Below, one piece after another: positions 1 to 7,624 of a stretch of 64,000 bases of DNA. Each line of letters begins with the position of its first letter. The stretch's first letter is position 1. A program made the translations under genes and the position numbers. Origin of the DNA: Pseudarthrobacter sp. NBSH8. GTDB lineage: Bacteria > Actinomycetota > Actinomycetes > Actinomycetales > Micrococcaceae. The DNA is taken from assembly GCF_014217545.1 (NCBI RefSeq), contig NZ_CP043178.1, positions 682,001 through 746,000 on the forward strand, given 5' to 3'. The notes beneath the pieces were generated by a model. The model did not search any database. It saw nothing but the letters and a program-made list of their open reading frames with translations, and had not been told where the DNA came from.

Positions 1-1191
1 GGCGTGGCGGCCGGCGCTGCTGTGGGGCTGGCCGCGGCCGCCGGGGTGGTGATCGTTGCGCGCCTGTACGGATCGGTCCGTTTCCCGGGCTTCCATCCGG
101 ACGCGCTGCTGACGGTGCTGGTGATGGGTTATGCTGCGTGCCTGCTGGCTGCCTTGGCCCCGGCGCGGCAGGTGGCGCGCCAGGCCGTTCTGGGCGCGCT
201 CAAATCGGGGCGGTCGCCGGCTTAGGCCGGCAAGAAGTCCACCGTGGTGGGTGCTGCCCTGCTGGGCGTGGCCGCCGCGGCCCTCGCGGCCGGCACCTGG
301 CTCGCCGTCAGCAGCAAAAGACCCCGACGTGTTCACCTCCAGGACGCCGGTCATTGCCTGGTTCCTGCTGGGAGGCGCGGTACTTGGTGTTACATCCCTG
401 GTTCTGCTGACCGGCAAGGTTGTGGCTCTGCGGCCGGCGGAATGGTAGTCAGCAATCCCGTGTTCGTCCGCGACGGGCAGGCATCGCTGGTGGCGCGGGA
501 CGTCCGCAAGCCCGCGCGCGCCGACCCCGCCACAGGCGCCTTCCAGGGCTACGAGGAGACGGCGCGGACGGACGTGGCCGCGGCCGTGCTGGAGCCGTCG
601 GTTAATGTGCCGTACTACGGAGTGGTATCCCCGGAAGCTGCCGCGGCGGCCGGCATGCGGGTGGATGACAGTGCCCTGCTGGTCCAGTTCAGCGCCTACC
701 CCGATGCCACCCAGGCTGACAAAATGACGGCAGCACTCGCCGGTCTTTACAAGGACCGCTTCGGGACCCCGCATGTCGAGCGCGGGGCCGAGCGGGACGC
801 ATCGCTGATCCTCTGGTCCATCGTGGGACTGGGTGCGTTGATCACACTCAGCGCGGCAGGCATTACCACGGGCCTATCCATGGCGGACTCACGGAAAGAC
901 CACGTGACGCTTGCCGGAGTGGGTGCATCCCCGCGCTTGCGGAAGGCGCTTGCAGGTTCGCAGGCACTGATGACGGCGGGGCTCGGAACGATGTTGGGAA
1001 GTGTTGCCGGGATAGTGCCTGCCGTGCTGCTGGTGACCGCAACCGGGATGGCGCGGACCGCCGTCGTGCCCTGGCTCCAGCTCGTGGCGCTGCTGATCGC
1101 GGTGCCGCTCACCGGTGCAGCCCTCGCTTGGCTGTTTACGCGGGCGAGGCTTCCGGTGTCCCGCCGGGAGGTGGACAGGGCCTGCAATTAG
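1..1191 (+). pseudogene. Decayed FtsX-type ABC transporter permease, 5' end outside window
   Basis: The reading frame is open from base 1 and encodes the hydrophobic end of a permease domain, ending in a segment (ALAPARQVARQAVLGALKSG) typical of FtsX/MacB-like permeases. It then meets an in-frame TAG at 223-225. The same frame continues with a membrane-like stretch to about 318. Coherent permease sequence (DPDVFTSRTPVIAWFLLGGA) then lies in frame 2 until a TAG at 446-448, after which frame 1 resumes from about 442 with a periplasmic domain and about three C-terminal membrane segments to the TAG at 1189-1191. One nonsense codon plus two compensating shifts suggest a dead gene. Sequencing error at all three sites is less likely. 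The ATPase partner would lie upstream, outside the window. Confidence 0.7.
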
Positions 1192-1288
1192 GTCACACAG
1201 TTGGGTCTTTTTGATTGGGCCCGGCGGGCCTACCGTGGGGCTTAGGATGCTGTCCCTCCCGGACAGCCGAAGTACGGAGGGACCTCTT

Positions 1289-1573
1289 ATGACAACACAT
1301 GTTGCCGACTGCAGTGTTACCCGTTGCTCCTTTAATGACCATGAAGGCTGTACGGCCCATGCCATCACGGTTGGCGGGAGTAAAGACCACGCCAGCTGCG
1401 CCACGTTCATCGACACCGGGACGCACGGCGGGCTGCCCAAAGTCCTGGCAGATGTCGGAGCATGCCAGCGCTCCGAGTGCGTCCACAATGACCACCTGAT
1501 GTGCAATGCCCCGGAGGTCCATGTTGGCCCGGGCGCTGACAACGCGGACTGCCTTACTTACGCACACGCGTAG
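1289..1573 (+). CDS. Small cysteine-rich DUF1540 protein
   Basis: A 94-residue protein with two copies of a cysteine pattern typical of DUF1540: CSVTRCSFNDHEGC...HASCATF near the N-terminus and CQRSECVHNDHLMC...ADCLTY in the second half. The eight regularly spaced cysteines suggest metal binding, probably zinc. No catalytic role is known for the family. ATG at 1289 is preceded by GGAGGGA at 1276-1282. A strong hairpin terminator follows, so it is probably a monocistronic unit. It has no signal peptide and is likely cytoplasmic. The family assignment rests on motif recognition only. Confidence 0.8.
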   Translation: MTTHVADCSVTRCSFNDHEGCTAHAITVGGSKDHASCATFIDTGTHGGLPKVLADVGACQRSECVHNDHLMCNAPEVHVGPGADNADCLTYAHA

Positions 1574-1616
1574 CCACTGCTGCCGCGTGCGAGCTCCCGC
1601 GTGCGAGCAAACATTG

Positions 1617-1652
1617 AAGCCCCCGTCCAGGAAACCCTGGACGGGGGCTTTT
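1617..1652 (+). terminator. Rho-independent terminator after the DUF1540 gene
   Basis: A near-perfect hairpin with arms AAGCCCCCGTCCAGG and CCTGGACGGGGGCTT around a GAAAC loop, ending in TTTT. It lies 44 bases after the stop codon of the DUF1540 gene. Confidence 0.9.
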
Positions 1653-1789
1653 GCGCCGCTCGGCGCCTGCGGCCCGCCGTTCACCGCAAATGGCGCTCGG
1701 TGCGTGCACAATGCCGTTTCCACGTTTGTGTGGCGTTGGTAGGGTGCCTTTGAGCAACCCACCGAAGCACCGAATCTCAAGGAGGAGAC

Positions 1790-4090
1790 ATGGCCAGCAG
1801 GCCTGACGAAGCGGTAAGTGCAGCGCAAGGAGGCGGGCCGCTGACCGCAGATCCAAAGCTTCCGCCAACGGCCTTGGATGCGGCCGTCAGCGAGGCCGAA
1901 GACAGGAAATGGACCCCGGCCAAGATCGCACTGTGGTCGGCCATCGCGCTGCTCGGTGGCGTCGCCTGGTTCATGCTGGCGATCGTCCGTGGCGAGACCG
2001 TCAACGCGATCTGGTTCGTCTTTGCCTCGGTCTGTACCTATCTGATCGCCTACCGCTTCTATTCCAAGGTGATCGAACGCCTCATCACCAAGCCGGACGA
2101 CCGCCGTGCCACGCCCGCGGAATACAAGGCTGACGGCAAGGACTACGTCCGCACCGACCGCAACGTGCTGTTCGGCCACCACTTCGCTGCCATCGCCGGC
2201 GCCGGCCCGCTCGTCGGCCCGGTTATCGCCGCCCAGATGGGGTACCTGCCCGGCACCATGTGGATCATCCTCGGCGTCGTCTTCGCCGGCGCCGTCCAGG
2301 ACTACCTGGTGATGTTCTTTTCCATGCGTCGCGGCGGACGTTCCCTGGGCCAGATGGCCCGCGAGGAACTCGGCGTCATCGGCGGCACCGCGGCCCTGGT
2401 TGCCACGCTGCTCATCATGGTCATTATCGTTGCAATCCTGGCCCTCGTTGTGGTCAACGCCCTGGGCGAAAGCCCGTGGGGTGTCTTCTCCGTCGGCATG
2501 ACCATCCCGATTGCCCTCTTTATGGGCGTGTACCTGCGCTACCTGCGTCCTGGCAAAGTCATGGAGGTCTCCATCATCGGCTTCGTGCTGCTGATGGCCG
2601 CCATCATCGGTGGCGGCGCCGTCGCCGGCACCGAATGGGGCGCCGCGATGTTCCACCTGGACAAGGTCACCATCGCTTGGGGCCTGATCATCTACGGCTT
2701 CATCGCCGCGATCCTGCCCGTGTGGCTGCTGCTGGCCCCGCGCGACTACCTTTCCACCTTCATGAAGATCGGCGTCATCGGTATGCTTGCCGTCGCCATC
2801 ATCGTGGTGCGCCCGGAAATCAACGTCCCGGCCTTCAGCGAGTTCGCCAGCCGGGACAACGGGCCGGTCTTCTCCGGCGCACTCTTCCCGTTCCTGTTCG
2901 TAACGATCGCCTGCGGCGCACTGTCCGGCTTCCACGCACTCATCGCCTCCGGTACCACGCCCAAGCTCATCGAAAAGGAACGCCAGACCCGGTTCATTGG
3001 TTACGGCGGCATGTTGATGGAGTCCTTCGTTGCCATCATGGCCCTCGTAGCGGCGCTATCGATCGATCGCGGCATCTACTTCGCGATGAACGCCCCCGCG
3101 GCCCTGACCGGCGGCACTGTGGAAACGGCGGCCGTTTGGGTCAACTCGCTAGGGCTCTCCGGCGTGAACCTCACCCCGGACATGCTGGCGCAGACCGCGA
3201 AGGACGTGGGCGAGCAGAGCATCATCTCCCGTTCCGGCGGCGCCCCGACCCTCGCCGTCGGCCTGGCGCACATCATGCAGCAGTTCATTGGCGGACCTGC
3301 CATGATGGCCTTCTGGTACCACTTCGCCATCATGTTCGAGGCACTCTTCATCCTGACCGCCGTAGACGCCGGCACCCGCGTTGCGCGGTTCATGCTGCAG
3401 GACTCGATCGGCAACTTCATCCCGAAGTTCAAGGAACACTCCTGGCGGATCGGCGCTTGGCTCACTACCGCGGTCATGGTGGCGGCCTGGGGCGCCGTGC
3501 TGATGATGGGCGTCACCGACCCCCTCGGTGGCATCAACACGCTCCTGCCGCTGTTCGGCATTTCGAACCAGTTGCTCGCAGCCATCGCGCTGTCGGTGTG
3601 CATGGCCATCGCGGCCAAGCGGGGGTCGTTCAAGTACCTGTGGATCATCGTCGTACCGCTGTCGTTCGCTGCGGTCGTGACCATTACGGCCAGCTTCCAA
3701 AAGATCTTCTCCACCACGCCCGCGGTGGGCTACTTCGCCAATAATGCCGCGTTCAGCAAGGCGCTGGCCGACGGCAAGACCTCCTTCGGCTCCGCCAAGA
3801 CCCAGGCAGCCATGGAAGCAGTGGTACGCAACACAATGATCCAGGGCATCCTGTCCATAGTGTTTGTGGTGCTCAGCCTGATCGTGATCGTCGCCGCGAT
3901 CCTGGCCACTATCAAGGCCTTCCGCGACCACTCGGCAGGTATGCCCATGGTGGACAACGAGGACCGTCCGAGGGCATCCCGTGTCTTTGCTCCCGCCGGA
4001 CTCATCCCGACGGCGTCTGAACGGGAACTGATGGCGAAATGGGACGAGCTGCCGGCCGATCAGCGGCTGGATAAGGCGGGGCACCACTGA
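1790..4090 (+). CDS. cstA: CstA family pyruvate/peptide transporter
   Basis: A 766-residue polytopic membrane protein of the carbon starvation CstA family. The signature NVLFGHHFAAIAGAGPLVGP, followed by the next conserved helix (GYLPGTMWIILGVVFAGA), lies at about residues 122-165. About 16 hydrophobic helices span residues 45-720. A charged cytoplasmic N-terminus of about 40 residues precedes helix 1. Family members (CstA, BtsT/YjiY) import pyruvate or peptides during carbon limitation. ATG at 1790 follows AAGGAGGAG. The stop overlaps the start of the DUF466 gene by one base (TGATG), the standard cstA-ybdD pairing, so the two are probably translationally coupled. Pyruvate as substrate is inferred from family members. 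Confidence 0.93.
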   Translation: MASRPDEAVSAAQGGGPLTADPKLPPTALDAAVSEAEDRKWTPAKIALWSAIALLGGVAWFMLAIVRGETVNAIWFVFASVCTYLIAYRFYSKVIERLITKPDDRRATPAEYKADGKDYVRTDRNVLFGHHFAAIAGAGPLVGPVIAAQMGYLPGTMWIILGVVFAGAVQDYLVMFFSMRRGGRSLGQMAREELGVIGGTAALVATLLIMVIIVAILALVVVNALGESPWGVFSVGMTIPIALFMGVYLRYLRPGKVMEVSIIGFVLLMAAIIGGGAVAGTEWGAAMFHLDKVTIAWGLIIYGFIAAILPVWLLLAPRDYLSTFMKIGVIGMLAVAIIVVRPEINVPAFSEFASRDNGPVFSGALFPFLFVTIACGALSGFHALIASGTTPKLIEKERQTRFIGYGGMLMESFVAIMALVAALSIDRGIYFAMNAPAALTGGTVETAAVWVNSLGLSGVNLTPDMLAQTAKDVGEQSIISRSGGAPTLAVGLAHIMQQFIGGPAMMAFWYHFAIMFEALFILTAVDAGTRVARFMLQDSIGNFIPKFKEHSWRIGAWLTTAVMVAAWGAVLMMGVTDPLGGINTLLPLFGISNQLLAAIALSVCMAIAAKRGSFKYLWIIVVPLSFAAVVTITASFQKIFSTTPAVGYFANNAAFSKALADGKTSFGSAKTQAAMEAVVRNTMIQGILSIVFVVLSLIVIVAAILATIKAFRDHSAGMPMVDNEDRPRASRVFAPAGLIPTASERELMAKWDELPADQRLDKAGHH

Positions 4091-4281
4091 TGGGTGCGCT
4101 TGCCGGTGGTTTCCGTGGGTTCGCCACGTACTTCAAAGGGATCATGGGCGCCGATGCCTACACGAAGTACTTGGAGCACCACAACGCTTCCGGCCACGCG
4201 GAAGCCCCGATGACCGAACGCGAGTTCTGGCGCGACCGGACCGACCGACAGGACTCCAACCCGCAGGGCCGGTGCTGCTGA
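4090..4281 (+). CDS. ybdD: YbdD/YjiX family (DUF466) small protein, CstA partner
   Basis: A 63-residue protein with the typical YbdD layout: a short helix containing the YxKGIMGADAYxKYLEHH core, a PMTEREFWRDRTDRQ segment and a C-terminal RCC. It is almost always encoded directly after cstA/btsT and is thought to be needed for transporter function, though its exact role is unknown. Its ATG overlaps the cstA stop codon by one base, so it is almost certainly co-translated. A hairpin with little T-tract follows at 4290. Confidence 0.92.
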   Translation: MGALAGGFRGFATYFKGIMGADAYTKYLEHHNASGHAEAPMTEREFWRDRTDRQDSNPQGRCC

Positions 4282-4289
4282 TGTTGACG

Positions 4290-4317
4290 GCCGGCCAGCC
4301 TTCACCAGCTGGCCGGC
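4290..4317 (+). terminator. Hairpin after cstA-ybdD
   Basis: Inverted repeat GCCGGCCAGC / GCTGGCCGGC with an 8-nt loop, 9 bases after the ybdD stop. The following TTCATCG is a poor T-tract, so termination may be partial. Confidence 0.6.
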
Positions 4318-4363
4318 TTCATCGACCGGGCTGCACGTCGCCCGCTCGTGAGAGTATGAACGC

Positions 4364-5041
4364 ATGAGCGATCCCACAGACACTCAGCCTGATGATGTCC
4401 CCGTTGAGGGCAGGACCCTCGACAACGGCGAACCGGCCATGCCTGCCGCGGCCAGCCCGGCGGGAGCCGGCGCCGGCACCGGTGCGCCTGGCCCGGTCAG
4501 TACCGACCCGGCGGCAAGCGGCAAGGCCAAAGGCAGCAACCTGCGGGACCTCGTGGACGAGCCCGCGAAAGTCATGCGGATCGGCACCATGATCCGCCAG
4601 CTCCTGGCGGAGGTGAAGTCAGCTCCGCTGGACGACGCCGCGCGCGAACGCCTGGCCGAAATCCACGAGCGTTCCATCAAGGAGTTGGAGGACGGCCTGG
4701 CGCCGGAACTTGTTGAAGAGCTGGAACGGATCAGCCTGCCCTTCCCGGAGAACGCCACTCCGTCCGACGCCGAGCTTCGGATCGCCCAGGCGCAGCTGGT
4801 GGGGTGGCTGGAGGGCCTCTTCCATGGCATTCAGACGGCTATCGCGGCTCAGCACGCGGCACGGGAGCAGGCCGCCGCGCAGTTGCACCTGAGGCAGCTT
4901 CCACCGGGCACCATGATCGCCCCTGGTGTGGTTATCGGGGAGAACGGCGAGCCTCAACGGGCCGCCGCAGGCCAGCGTTCCGGTCCGGTACCGTCCGGGC
5001 AGCCAGAGGACCCGGACCACGGCCCCGGCCAGTACCTCTAG
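4364..5041 (+). CDS. bpa: Bacterial proteasome activator Bpa/PafE
   Basis: A 225-residue protein matching the ATP-independent proteasome activator of actinobacteria (Bpa/PafE, DUF2587). The disordered, acidic and Ala/Gly-rich N-terminus (about 1-60) is followed by a conserved helical core starting RDLVDEPAKVMRIGTMIRQL (about 62-81) and containing LEDGLAPELVEELERISLPF (about 108-127) and AQLVGWLEGLFHGIQ. The extreme C-terminus is GQYL, the tail that in Mycobacterium docks into the 20S alpha-ring. Bpa rings open the 20S core for unfolded substrates without Pup or ATP. No proteasome core genes are in this window. The ATG at 4364 gives the expected length. The next gene starts 8 bases after the stop and may be co-transcribed. 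Confidence 0.93.
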   Translation: MSDPTDTQPDDVPVEGRTLDNGEPAMPAAASPAGAGAGTGAPGPVSTDPAASGKAKGSNLRDLVDEPAKVMRIGTMIRQLLAEVKSAPLDDAARERLAEIHERSIKELEDGLAPELVEELERISLPFPENATPSDAELRIAQAQLVGWLEGLFHGIQTAIAAQHAAREQAAAQLHLRQLPPGTMIAPGVVIGENGEPQRAAAGQRSGPVPSGQPEDPDHGPGQYL

Positions 5042-5049
5042 GTTCCAGC

Positions 5050-5529
5050 GTGGGATTCTTTTCTGCCGCCCGCCAAGGGCGCAAGGACGATACTGAGCTG
5101 GGGAAGGGCCTTTGGCGCCGCGCCCATGATCGTTTCCACCGGGGCCTGGACCGCTATCACCAGGTCCTCGAAGGTGTCGAAGACGAACAGCTTTACGCAG
5201 AACTCGTGGAAGTAGCCAACGAGCTGGCGGGGCTCATGGAACGCGTCCGTGTTGTTTGCGTCGAGGCCCAGCGGCGGTCGCCCAGCGAAGGCCTGGACAT
5301 TCCCGGGGACTTGGCAGGTGTACACCGGTCGCTGTCGAAGGCGGGCAATTCGCTGGCCACCACCGCCGAGGCTGCCGCTATGCTCCGGCTCGCCGTCGGT
5401 CCCGTCCCGGTGGGGGCGGCTTCGGTGCGCCGGCGTGCGGAATCGGTGTTTGAGCAGGTGGCCGACGCTGAACGCCGGCTCGCCGAGGATGCCGCCGCCA
5501 GTGGCCAGCCCGAGAGCCTTTCCGGCTGA
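5050..5529 (+). CDS. Hypothetical helical protein downstream of bpa
   Basis: A 159-residue protein that I do not recognise. It starts at GTG 5050, only 8 bases after the bpa stop, with an N-terminus GFFSAARQGRKDDTELGKGL. The rest is rich in Ala, Glu, Leu and Arg with no membrane segment or signal peptide, so it is probably an all-helical cytoplasmic protein. A relation to proteasome function is suggested only by position. It ends convergently 3 bases from the next minus-strand gene. Confidence 0.75.
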   Translation: MGFFSAARQGRKDDTELGKGLWRRAHDRFHRGLDRYHQVLEGVEDEQLYAELVEVANELAGLMERVRVVCVEAQRRSPSEGLDIPGDLAGVHRSLSKAGNSLATTAEAAAMLRLAVGPVPVGAASVRRRAESVFEQVADAERRLAEDAAASGQPESLSG

Positions 5530-5532
5530 CCG

Positions 5533-5718
5533 TCAGGCGGCGATCCGGGCCTTTCCGACGGCAACAGCGTCGATGACAGCCCAGGATTCCTCGCTGCCGC
5601 AGTTCCGGCTGGCGAAATGCTCGGCTTCCTTCAGGGAATCGAAGCCTTCACTGAAGATCCGGCCGCAATCAGCGTCGAAGTACGTGACGTGAAATTCCTG
5701 TGCAAGTTGGTTTTCCAT
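5533..5718 (-). CDS. Small hypothetical protein (61 aa)
   Basis: A short frame starting MENQLAQEFHVTYFDADCGR and containing a SLKEAEHFASRNCGSEESW segment. The mix of hydrophobic strand and helix resembles small conserved actinobacterial proteins of unknown function. No good ribosome binding site is visible upstream of the ATG at 5718. Its coding-like composition and tight fit between neighbours support it, but it could be spurious. Confidence 0.55.
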   Translation of the reverse strand: MENQLAQEFHVTYFDADCGRIFSEGFDSLKEAEHFASRNCGSEESWAVIDAVAVGKARIAA

Positions 5719-5757
5719 AAATCCAGTCTGCGACCGGGGTCTGACAATAACCGTTCA

Positions 5758-6753
5758 TCAGTCCCGCGTGTTGCCAAGGCGGAGCACCCGCTCCTGCGCG
5801 AGCATGGCTGAACGCTTGGCCTTATCTGCTGCCCGCGCCGCCTGCTTGGCCTCGGCTGCCGCCGTGCCCAGACTCTTCCTGGCACTATCGAGCTGCTCCT
5901 CCGCGGCTCTGAGCATGTCTCGGAGCTCACGTGTTTCGCGGGTCAGGTCCGAAACTTCCGCCTCCGTGTCCGCAAGCTGCCTTTGCCGGTCCGCGGCCAG
6001 CCGGGCTGACTCCGCCTCGGCAGCCTGGGCCTCTCCCAAGGCAGTGCTGGCTTTCTCCAAGGCGGAGGGGGACGCTGCCCGCGGAGTCTCCCGGACGGCC
6101 TTGAGCCGTGGTTGGTCCGCAGGCCTGCGGGCGCCGCGTTCCGCCGTCGTGCGTTCTTCCTGACCTGCTGCTGCGGCCGGTGGCTGCTTTGGACTGTCTG
6201 GGGGAGTGGCGGACGGCGGGGTGGTGCGCTGCGCCGGCACTGCGGCCGGAAGAGCCACGACCCCGTCGAGTTCAACGGTGTCCACGCCGTCGGCGGACAG
6301 CGTCTGGACCAGCAGTCCGCTTTGGACGGCGGCGGTGGCTCCTTCGTCGGCCGTCATCGCCTGCAGGGTCCGTTCGACGTCGGCCGCGATCGTTGCGCTG
6401 ATGGTGCGCCCCTGGCGCTCGGCGACGGCGCGGGCGGTGTCGACGGCGATCCCCAGCAGGGTGCGGCGCTCACGTGCCAGTTCCCGCAGGGCGGCGGCGT
6501 CGAGGGATGCCTGGGCCGCTCGCATCCTTTGGCCGAGCTCGGCGAGCTGTGCGAGGACTCCTGGCTCATGGCTGGCCAGCATGTTGACGGCCCAGGCCGC
6601 CGCTGACGGTTTCGGTAAGGCCTTGACGGCTGCCGGGAGCTCCTTCCCGGAACCGGCGGAGGCTTTGGCTGCGGCCGTCCGGGCAGCCACAAATTCCTCG
6701 AAAGGCAGGGCGTAGAGTTCGAACGCGATAGCCGCCAGCGCCTTGTCATCCAT
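5758..6753 (-). CDS. Hypothetical coiled-coil protein
   Basis: About 331 residues from MDDKALAAIAFELYALPFEE. The N-terminal half (1-165) is a helical domain with motifs KPSAAAWAVNML and ERRTLLGIAVDTARAVAERQ. A Pro/Ala/Thr-rich linker (about 185-235) follows, then a long C-terminal coiled coil (about 240-330) rich in Ala, Glu, Arg and Lys. I recognise it as a recurring actinobacterial protein of unknown function. In-frame ATGs at 6762 and 6765 are possible alternative starts. The frame stays open to 7170 but upstream of 6765 it overlaps the divergent lipoprotein gene, so that part is rejected. No function can be assigned. Confidence 0.75.
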   Translation of the reverse strand: MDDKALAAIAFELYALPFEEFVAARTAAAKASAGSGKELPAAVKALPKPSAAAWAVNMLASHEPGVLAQLAELGQRMRAAQASLDAAALRELARERRTLLGIAVDTARAVAERQGRTISATIAADVERTLQAMTADEGATAAVQSGLLVQTLSADGVDTVELDGVVALPAAVPAQRTTPPSATPPDSPKQPPAAAAGQEERTTAERGARRPADQPRLKAVRETPRAASPSALEKASTALGEAQAAEAESARLAADRQRQLADTEAEVSDLTRETRELRDMLRAAEEQLDSARKSLGTAAAEAKQAARAADKAKRSAMLAQERVLRLGNTRD

Positions 6754-6816
6754 GCACGCCATCATAGGGGGAGCGGCTGGGCTCGGCATTGAGACCTCAG
6801 TGCCTAGACTGGCCGC

Positions 6817-7308
6817 ATGAGAAGAATGTGGGGGCTCATTGTTCGGCCGGCGGTTCTGATGTTGGCGGTTTGCATTCCGGTGGCGGGCTGCTCGAACGTC
6901 TGTCCGGCCATCGGGTGGGTCAACTCCGTCACGGTTGAATTGTCGGGTGATGTCTCGAGGGTAGGCACCGTGCAGCTGTGTGCTGATGGCGCGTGCTCGG
7001 AGTTGCGACCGGAGCCCGGGACAGCAGTGCCGCGTATTGTCGTGACAACGCCGCTGGATGCCAAGGCTTCTCCTACCCCGGAAGCTCAGCCGGCCATGGC
7101 CCCGTTTTACGCTGAACGGATCGATGCCGATACCTGGCGGTTCCAAGTCAATATGAGCACCCCTGACCATGTGACCGCAAAAGCGCTGTCTGCCACAGGC
7201 GAGGTCATTGCCGAGACGGACGCCGACCTGGACTGGAAGCGGGTGGGCGGCTCAGCCCAGTGCGGCGGGCCTGTTGAAGCTTCGCCGGTGCGGCTTGTGG
7301 TGCCCTAA
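6817..7308 (+). CDS. Predicted lipoprotein, function unknown
   Basis: A 163-residue protein with a lipoprotein signal: MRRM start, hydrophobic core, and lipobox VAGC with the lipidated Cys at about residue 25. The mature part has four further cysteines (NVC, QLC, GAC and QCGG), suggesting disulfides outside the membrane. It has no recognised domain. It is transcribed divergently from the coiled-coil gene with about 60 bases between the starts. A convergent terminator and tRNA follow. Confidence 0.8.
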   Translation: MRRMWGLIVRPAVLMLAVCIPVAGCSNVCPAIGWVNSVTVELSGDVSRVGTVQLCADGACSELRPEPGTAVPRIVVTTPLDAKASPTPEAQPAMAPFYAERIDADTWRFQVNMSTPDHVTAKALSATGEVIAETDADLDWKRVGGSAQCGGPVEASPVRLVVP

Positions 7309-7416
7309 AAGTGCGCGTTCGGGCGAGCTGCTGGGCTTCACGTGCGATTTCCACCCGGCAGGTCTTCCACGAGGGCACGCCTGGGCGGTAGGCGGCTTTC
7401 CCTATTTAACCAGCGA

Positions 7417-7451
7417 AAAACCCCCTAAAAACCGTGGTTTCTAGGGGGTTT
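7417..7451. terminator. Bidirectional terminator between lipoprotein gene and tRNA-Thr
   Basis: An inverted repeat AACCCCCTAAAAACC / GGTTTCTAGGGGGTT with one mismatch and a 2-base loop, with A-rich sequence on the left and TTTA on the right. It lies between a plus-strand gene and a minus-strand tRNA and could serve both. Confidence 0.75.
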
Positions 7452-7457
7452 ATCCCG

Positions 7458-7530
7458 AGCTTCCTATCAGAATCGAACTGATGACCTTTTCATTACGAGT
7501 GAAACGCTCTACCGACTGAGCTAAGGAAGC
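7458..7530 (-). tRNA. tRNA-Thr (anticodon CGT)
   Basis: Read on the minus strand, a 73-base cloverleaf: acceptor GCTTCCT/AGGAAGC with discriminator T, D-stem GCTC/GAGC, anticodon stem TTTCA/TGAAA with loop CTCGTAA, and T-arm ATCAG-TTCGATT-CTGAT. The anticodon CGT reads ACG threonine codons. CCA is not encoded. Confidence 0.95.
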
Positions 7531-7624
7531 ACCGCACAAATTCACCCGGCGTAACCGGGCGGTTCATGCAAGAGTCAACTGTAATAGAGTCCCTGCGCCC
7601 GGGTCAAAATGGGGTCCCAAAACG

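Noticed and set aside
1193..2935. 580-residue open frame on the minus strand opposite cstA
   Set aside because: Composition (His/Asp/Gly/Gln-rich) is typical of the antisense of a GC-rich gene; cstA on the plus strand is unambiguous.
6766..7170. N-terminal extension of the coiled-coil protein (frame open to 7170)
   Set aside because: It overlaps the divergent lipoprotein gene and its sequence is not family-like; the start at 6753 (or 6762/6765) fits better.
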